Shown in pieces: positions 59,744 through 64,000 of a DNA stretch of 64,000 bases. The DNA lies in the NCBI RefSeq assembly GCF_000331245.1, contig NZ_ANFZ01000011.1:117984-181983 (forward strand). Direction: 5' to 3'. Below the pieces are notes generated by a model, which saw nothing but the letters and a program-made list of their open reading frames with translations, did no database searches and was not told the DNA's origin. The first letter of the stretch is position 1; every line of letters starts with the position of its first letter. The position numbers were made by a program, and so were the translations under genes. The DNA is from Blastomonas sp. AAP53. Lineage in GTDB: Bacteria; Pseudomonadota; Alphaproteobacteria; Sphingomonadales; Sphingomonadaceae.

Positions 59744-61279
59744 ATGACCCAGCGCTATCCCCGATTGCTCGCACTGGTCGCGGGCGGCCTTTCTGCCACC
59801 GGCTTTGCACCCTGGGGGTTGTGGCCGGTTACGCTCGCGTGCCTTGCGCTCCTGATTCATCTGATCGCCAGCGCCCCCAGCCGCCGCGCCGCCTTTGGCC
59901 GGACCTGGATGTTCGCGCTGGGCCATTTCACCATCGGACTGAACTGGATCGCGATCGCGTTCACCTATCAGGACACGATGCCGCACTGGCTGGGCTGGGT
60001 CGCCGTGGTGGGCCTGTCCTGCTATCTGGCGCTGTTTCCCGCACTGGCAGCGCTGGGCACGAAAACCCTGCGCGCCGCCCCTGACGGCCAGGCCGATGCC
60101 GGTTTCGTGCTGGCCTTTGCCGGGCTGTGGCTGGTGACCGAATGGATGCGCGCCTGGGTGTTCACCGGCTTTGCCTGGAATCCGCTGGGTGTGGTCGCGC
60201 TGGAGGCTGGCTGGGCGGCGCGGATCGTGGGGACCTATGGGCTGGGCGCGCTGGTGATGCTGGCATCGGGAGCGTTGCTGCTGCTGGTGCGGCGCGACTG
60301 GAAACCGGCGCTGGCTCTGCTGGCAGGCACTGTGCTGGCGAGCGGCGCGGGCTGGGCGGTGCAGCGCACGCCTGCACCCAGCACCGATCTGCCGATCACC
60401 GTGGTGCAGCCCAATAACGACCAGTCGGACAAATACGACCCCCAGGAGGCCGCGCGCAACTTTGCCCGGCTCGAGCGCGAATCGCTCGATCGGCAGGCAC
60501 AGGTGCCCCGCGTGGTGTTCTGGCCAGAGGCGGCGACCGAGGATTTCGTCGAGGATGGCTATCCCCGGCGCTATTATTATCCCGAAACGCCCGCCGGCGT
60601 TCGTGCGCGGTTGACCCGTCCGCTCAACGATGGCGACATTCTGGTCACCGGCGGGGTCAAGCTGGACTTTGATCGCAACGGCCAGGCGGTTGCGGCGGCC
60701 AACAGCGTGTTTGCCTTCTCGAGCGATGGCGAAATCCTGGGCAGCTATGACAAGAGCCATCTGGTGCCCGGCGGCGAGTATCTGCCCTATGAGGAGATTC
60801 TCGGCCAGATCGGCCTGTCGCGGCTCGTTCCCGGCACGATCGGTTTCACGCCGGGTCCCGGACCGCAGACGCTGGATCTTGGCGCCTTCGGGCGGATGGG
60901 CCTGCAGATCTGCTACGAGATCGTGTTTTCGGGCGAGGTTGTGGATGCGGCCCACCGGCCTGGCTTCCTGTTCAACCCCAGCAATGATGCATGGTTCGGC
61001 CCCTGGGGCCCGCCGCAGCATCTGGCGCAGGCGCGGTTGCGGGCGCTGGAAGAGGGCATGCCGGTCATCCGCTCCACCCCCACCGGCATTTCAGCGGTCA
61101 TCGATGCCGACGGCCGGCTGTTGCAATCGCTCGCTCACCACACCGCCGGACATATCGACAGCGTGATGCCGGGCGCGCATGCCGCCACCCCGTTTGCGCT
61201 ATGGGGCAACCTGCTTCCGCTCGCTCTGGCGGGCCTGCTTATCCTCTTGGCGGTTGCGCTGCGGGCGTTGCGGCGTTAA
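59744..61279 (+). CDS. lnt: Apolipoprotein N-acyltransferase
   Basis: An inner-membrane enzyme of 511 residues that adds the third acyl chain to lipoproteins. An N-terminal polytopic region (about residues 1-200) is followed by a periplasmic nitrilase domain. The catalytic Glu is in FWPEAATEDF, Lys in YDKSHLVPGGEYLP and Cys in LQICYEIVFS. A C-terminal TM helix ends the chain. The start is ATG at 59744. The long open frame beginning at 59438 is unconserved upstream of this point. Confidence 0.95.
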   Translation: MTQRYPRLLALVAGGLSATGFAPWGLWPVTLACLALLIHLIASAPSRRAAFGRTWMFALGHFTIGLNWIAIAFTYQDTMPHWLGWVAVVGLSCYLALFPALAALGTKTLRAAPDGQADAGFVLAFAGLWLVTEWMRAWVFTGFAWNPLGVVALEAGWAARIVGTYGLGALVMLASGALLLLVRRDWKPALALLAGTVLASGAGWAVQRTPAPSTDLPITVVQPNNDQSDKYDPQEAARNFARLERESLDRQAQVPRVVFWPEAATEDFVEDGYPRRYYYPETPAGVRARLTRPLNDGDILVTGGVKLDFDRNGQAVAAANSVFAFSSDGEILGSYDKSHLVPGGEYLPYEEILGQIGLSRLVPGTIGFTPGPGPQTLDLGAFGRMGLQICYEIVFSGEVVDAAHRPGFLFNPSNDAWFGPWGPPQHLAQARLRALEEGMPVIRSTPTGISAVIDADGRLLQSLAHHTAGHIDSVMPGAHAATPFALWGNLLPLALAGLLILLAVALRALRR

Positions 61280-61286
61280 GAGCTGG

Positions 61287-61308
61287 CATATAAGGAAATC
61301 TTTATATG
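61287..61308. promoter_or_regulatory. 22-bp palindromic operator upstream of metK
   Basis: CATATAAGG (61287-61295) and CTTTATATG (61300-61308) form an almost perfect inverted repeat around AAAT, 47 bp before the metK ATG and directly after the lnt stop. AT-rich palindromes of the ATATAA...TTATAT kind precede SAM-cycle genes in alphaproteobacteria, where ArsR-type SAH/SAM sensors (SahR) are known to act. The site is seen; the regulator is inferred from memory. Confidence 0.6.
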
Positions 61309-61309
61309 T

Positions 61310-61335
61310 GCTCTCTAGGCGATGCTCCCGAGAGC
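61310..61335 (+). promoter_or_regulatory. Small stem-loop in the metK leader
   Basis: GCTCTC (61310-61315) pairs with GAGAGC (61330-61335) around a 14-base loop, 19 bases before the metK ATG and close to its ribosome site AAAAGGCGA. A small SAM-responsive leader is conceivable, but the consensus of a known riboswitch class is not recognised. Confidence 0.3.
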
Positions 61336-61354
61336 CCCAGTCAAAAGGCGACCC

Positions 61355-62572
61355 ATGCGCAAGAGCTTCCTCTTTACCTCTGAGTCGGTCAGCGAAGGCC
61401 ATCCTGACAAGGTTGCCGACCAGATTTCCGATTCCATTGTCGATCTGTTCCTTTCCAAGGACCCCTATGCGCGCGTCGCCTGCGAAACGCTGACGACCAC
61501 GCAGCGCGTGGTGCTCGCCGGAGAAATCCGCTGCAAGGGCGTCTATGAAAATGGCGAGTGGGCGCCCGGAGCGCTCGACGAGATCGAGCAGACCGTTCGT
61601 GCGACCGTCAAGCGCATCGGCTATCAGCAGGATGGTTTCCACTGGGAAACCTTCACCTTTGAAAACAACCTGCACGGCCAGTCGGCGGAAATCGCGCAGG
61701 GTGTCGATGCCAAGGACAACAAGGACGAAGGCGCGGGCGACCAGGGCATCATGTTCGGCTATGCCTCGGACGAAACCGAAGACCTGATGCCCGCAACGCT
61801 CGATTATTCGCACAAGATTCTGGAGCGCATGGCCGCCGACCGCCACGCAGGCATCGTCGATTTCCTCGAGCCCGATGCCAAGAGCCAGGTCACGCTCGCC
61901 TATGAAAACGAAAAGCCGGTGCGCGCCACCGCTCTGGTCGTGTCCACCCAGCATGCGCCCGGATATTATTTCCACGAAGGCCAGGGCGATGCCGACAAGT
62001 ACCAGACGCTGTACGATTATGTCGTCGGCGTGATGCACGATGTGCTGCCCGAGGGCTTCATCACGGCCGAGACCAAGATCTATGTGAACCCCACTGGCCG
62101 GTTCGAGATCGGCGGACCCGATGGCGACGCCGGGCTGACCGGACGCAAGATCATCGTCGACACTTATGGTGGTGCATCGCCGCATGGCGGCGGTGCGTTT
62201 TCGGGCAAGGATCCGACCAAGGTCGACCGGTCTGCAGCCTATATCAGCCGCTACATGGCCAAGAACATTGTCGCTGCGGGCCTTGCCCGTCGCTGCACCA
62301 TCCAGCTGTCCTATGCCATTGGCATCGCCGAGCCGCTGTCGCTGTATGTCGACACGCACGGCACTGGAACCGTGGGCGACGACCGGATCGAAGCCGCACT
62401 GCCGCAGCTGGTGCGCCTGACCCCGCGCGGCATCCGCGAGCATCTGGGCCTCAACAAGCCGATCTACCAGAAGTCCGCTGCATACGGTCATTTCGGCCGC
62501 AAGCCCGAAGGCGACCTCTTCCCCTGGGAAAAGACCGACCTCGCCGAAAAGCTCAAGGCTGCGCTGGCCTGA
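61355..62572 (+). CDS. metK: S-adenosylmethionine synthase
   Basis: Makes SAM from methionine and ATP. It is 405 residues, starting [20 protein letters not shown] (ATP and Met site). It has [12 protein letters not shown] (ATP-binding motif 1), the second family motif near [16 protein letters not shown], and the C-terminal [16 protein letters not shown]. The ATG at 61355 follows AAAAGG. A palindromic operator precedes it and a strong terminator follows, so it is a single-gene transcription unit. Confidence 0.97.
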   Translation: MRKSFLFTSESVSEGHPDKVADQISDSIVDLFLSKDPYARVACETLTTTQRVVLAGEIRCKGVYENGEWAPGALDEIEQTVRATVKRIGYQQDGFHWETFTFENNLHGQSAEIAQGVDAKDNKDEGAGDQGIMFGYASDETEDLMPATLDYSHKILERMAADRHAGIVDFLEPDAKSQVTLAYENEKPVRATALVVSTQHAPGYYFHEGQGDADKYQTLYDYVVGVMHDVLPEGFITAETKIYVNPTGRFEIGGPDGDAGLTGRKIIVDTYGGASPHGGGAFSGKDPTKVDRSAAYISRYMAKNIVAAGLARRCTIQLSYAIGIAEPLSLYVDTHGTGTVGDDRIEAALPQLVRLTPRGIREHLGLNKPIYQKSAAYGHFGRKPEGDLFPWEKTDLAEKLKAALA

Positions 62573-62595
62573 TCCTGACGGATCGCTGACATGCG

Positions 62596-62632
62596 AAGGG
62601 CCGGGTCATCGCGTGATGACCCGGCCCTTTTT
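62596..62632 (+). terminator. Intrinsic terminator of metK
   Basis: AAGGGCCGGGTCATC (62596-62610) pairs perfectly with GATGACCCGGCCCTT (62615-62629) around GCGT, and is followed by a run of T. It lies 24 bp after the metK stop. On the opposite strand the preceding A residues are few, so it acts mainly on metK. Confidence 0.9.
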
Positions 62633-62659
62633 CGTTGGTCGTGTGGCTGCGGCTAGTGC

Positions 62660-63232
62660 TTACAGCTTGCCGAACTTCGCCTCGAAACCGGCAATGTCGC
62701 CGCGGGCCAGGAAACCGGCCTGCTCGATCCAGTTGTCGCGGGCGATGCGGCCCTTGAAGCTGCCCAGATGGGGGTCGACTTCGGCCACGTCCTGCGCGGT
62801 CCAGGCTGCGATCTGGTCATAGCGTGCGACGCCCAGCTCACCCAGCAAGGTGTTGAGCTTGGGGCCGATGCCCTTGATCTTGCGCAGATCGTCGGGTTCG
62901 CCGACGGCTGCAGCGATGCGCGGCTTGCCGCTGGCCTGCGCTTCTGCTGCCTGCGCGGCGATCTGCGCATCGACATCGGCGGTCGAAAGCGCTGCGACCG
63001 TCGGGTCGAGCGCGGCGCCGATGGTGGGGACGATGGCAGCGGGGGCCTCGACAGCGGCGTGTCCATGATCGTGCCCATGACCGTGATCGTCATGACCATG
63101 GCCATGATCGTCATGGCCGTGGCCCGCATCGTGATGCCCGATGGCGCCGCTGCGCCCGACCAGCGCCCAGATGAGGATCATCACGGCGATCACCAGTGCG
63201 GCGATCAGGAAAAATAGCTGCTGTCCATCCAT
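62660..63232 (-). CDS. Membrane protein with His-rich linker and helix-hairpin-helix domain
   Basis: A 190-residue protein. Residues 4-25 form one TM helix (LFFLIAALVIAVMILIWALV). Residues 33-58 are almost entirely His, Asp and Gly in repeats of the type GHGHDDH, a probable Zn, Ni or Cu binding tract. Residues about 115-190 resemble the helix-hairpin-helix of L21-like/RecA-accessory type: DDLRKIKGIGPKLNTLLGEL, then YDQIAAWTAQDVAEVDPHLG. The HHH part is common in alphaproteobacterial proteins linked to NADH dehydrogenase genes, but no such genes lie here. Combination and function are unclear. Confidence 0.72.
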   Translation of the reverse strand: MDGQQLFFLIAALVIAVMILIWALVGRSGAIGHHDAGHGHDDHGHGHDDHGHGHDHGHAAVEAPAAIVPTIGAALDPTVAALSTADVDAQIAAQAAEAQASGKPRIAAAVGEPDDLRKIKGIGPKLNTLLGELGVARYDQIAAWTAQDVAEVDPHLGSFKGRIARDNWIEQAGFLARGDIAGFEAKFGKL

Positions 63233-63341
63233 GGCAGTTCAGGGCCTTTCATCAACGCTGTCCGGCGCAAAGCCGCCGGGACCATGCGCTGGCCCATACC
63301 GGGTCGAACGATTCGTGACCAGTCCCGCGATAGCAGGCCGA

Positions 63342-63653
63342 TCACATCACGCGGTCACGCTCGTCGTCGATCTGGTCCTGAATGTCGCGCGCCTCCCGGC
63401 ACGCGCCATCATCGCCGTCATCGCACTTGCGCAGCGCCTTGTCGCGCTGGCGTTGCAGCTTGCCCAGCCGTTCCTCGGCCTTGCGCATTGCGCGTCCCCG
63501 GTTCTCGTCGGCCTCCGACTGGCTGGTGGTGGCCAGATCGACGCCCTTGGACACGATCTTGACCGGCGCAGTCACCACCGCGCCCACCGCGCTGGCAATA
63601 CAGCCGGACAGCAACAGCGGCGCCAGAAGGACAAACGGCAGAACAGGCTTCAT
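63342..63653 (-). CDS. Small lipoprotein with charged coiled-coil tail
   Basis: A 103-residue protein with signal MKPVLPFVLLAPLLLSGC, a perfect lipobox (LLSGC). The mature part has IASAVGAVVTAPVKIVSKGV, then a strongly charged helix (RKAEERLGKLQRQRDKALRK) with a Cys pair (RKCDDGDDGACRE). This matches a family of short alphaproteobacterial lipoproteins of unknown role. It has no operon partner. Confidence 0.75.
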   Translation of the reverse strand: MKPVLPFVLLAPLLLSGCIASAVGAVVTAPVKIVSKGVDLATTSQSEADENRGRAMRKAEERLGKLQRQRDKALRKCDDGDDGACREARDIQDQIDDERDRVM

Positions 63654-63727
63654 GATGACGACCCTCCGACGCGCCCATCGCGCGCCCCCAAGCCCTGCTA
63701 TAGCCCGGCTGAGCCAATGCTGAACCG

Positions 63728-64000
63728 CTATTTCAGCAGATCGATCACAATTGCGCGGATCTGCTCGCCCATGTCCTCGCGTTCCAGTGCGATCGCGAGA
63801 TTGGCCTGCACATAGCCGACCTTCGAGCCGCAGTCGTACCGCTTGCCGGCAAAGGTCACCGCGTGGAACGGCTGGCTGCCGATCATCCGCGCCATGGCAT
63901 CGGTCAGCTGGATTTCGCCGCCTGCGCCCTTTTCCTGGCTTTCTAGCGTGCGCATCACCTCTGGCTGCAGGATGTAGCGGCCCGAGATGATGAGGTTCGA
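63728..64000 (-). CDS. galU: UTP--glucose-1-phosphate uridylyltransferase, C-terminal part (gene runs off the right edge)
   Basis: The last 90 codons of GalU, which makes UDP-glucose for exopolysaccharide and LPS. Visible are LIISGRYILQPEVMRTLE, GAGGEIQLTDAMARM, the substrate-site Lys in KRYDCGSKVGYVQAN and the C-terminal VIDLLK. The frame is open through position 64000, so the start is outside the window. It is on the same strand as the preceding small lipoprotein. Confidence 0.93.
   Translation of the reverse strand, partial: SNLIISGRYILQPEVMRTLESQEKGAGGEIQLTDAMARMIGSQPFHAVTFAGKRYDCGSKVGYVQANLAIALEREDMGEQIRAIVIDLLK

Overview
The window is about 64 kb of GC-rich alphaproteobacterial chromosome. 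A sphingomonad (Sphingomonas, Sphingopyxis or Blastomonas type) fits best. Grounds for this are the petABC genes as separate Rieske, cytochrome b and cytochrome c1 cistrons, the GST-fold division protein FzlA, metX with metW, hemC-hemD followed by a mitofilin-like gene, and a TonB receptor paired with a DUF6607-type protein. Most of the window is housekeeping sequence packed into short operons with many 1-4 base stop/start overlaps. I see no rRNA, tRNA, transposase, prophage or CRISPR array.

Layout: 1-1689 is the leftward rpmH-rnpA-yidD-yidC cluster. 1741-5078 holds aconitase followed by an exported unknown. 5.3-7.6 kb is a small accessory patch: a DUF2442 gene, a low-GC gene with a PIN-like nuclease signature, and a toxin-antitoxin pair of RelE/HigB2 type. 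7.6-12.9 kb holds tldD, gltX, a second and unrelated higBA pair, and nadE, all leftward. 13.1-15.7 kb holds prs, an arylamine N-acetyltransferase and a hisN-type phosphatase. 15.7-19.0 kb is an iron/heme uptake receptor with a candidate Fur site. 19.2-24.5 kb holds a cupin, dapE and an Atm1-type ABC exporter operon.

24.7-27.3 kb is the most unusual part. A membrane protein with a cytoplasmic DNA-binding-like head, one membrane span and a TPR-like tail is followed by a textbook -24/-12 (sigma-54) promoter. A large palindrome lies about 110 bp upstream of that promoter. The promoter drives four tandem genes for hydrophobic peptides of 27-35 residues with the same C-terminus. These four genes are too short for ordinary gene calling and stop exactly where the convergent flavoprotein gene ends. 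A sigma-54 activator without a receiver domain lies in the same window at 57.6-58.7 kb.

27.3-31.8 kb is a leftward run of a renalase-like flavoprotein, metW, metX, a VOC protein, hemF and trmL. 32.0-34.8 kb is the bc1 complex. 34.9-42.5 kb holds a glutathionyl-hydroquinone reductase, a frameshifted exported protein, PBP1A, mobA, a mitofilin-like protein, hemD and hemC. 42.6-47.6 kb holds tsaD-gpsA, an alkylsulfatase and uppP. 47.8-54.6 kb holds gltD, a DUF2059 protein and gltB. 54.7-64 kb holds a small outer membrane barrel, fzlA, two lipoproteins, the sigma-54 activator, an exported unknown, lnt, metK with a palindromic operator, a His-rich helix-hairpin-helix membrane protein, a small lipoprotein and the C-terminal end of galU.
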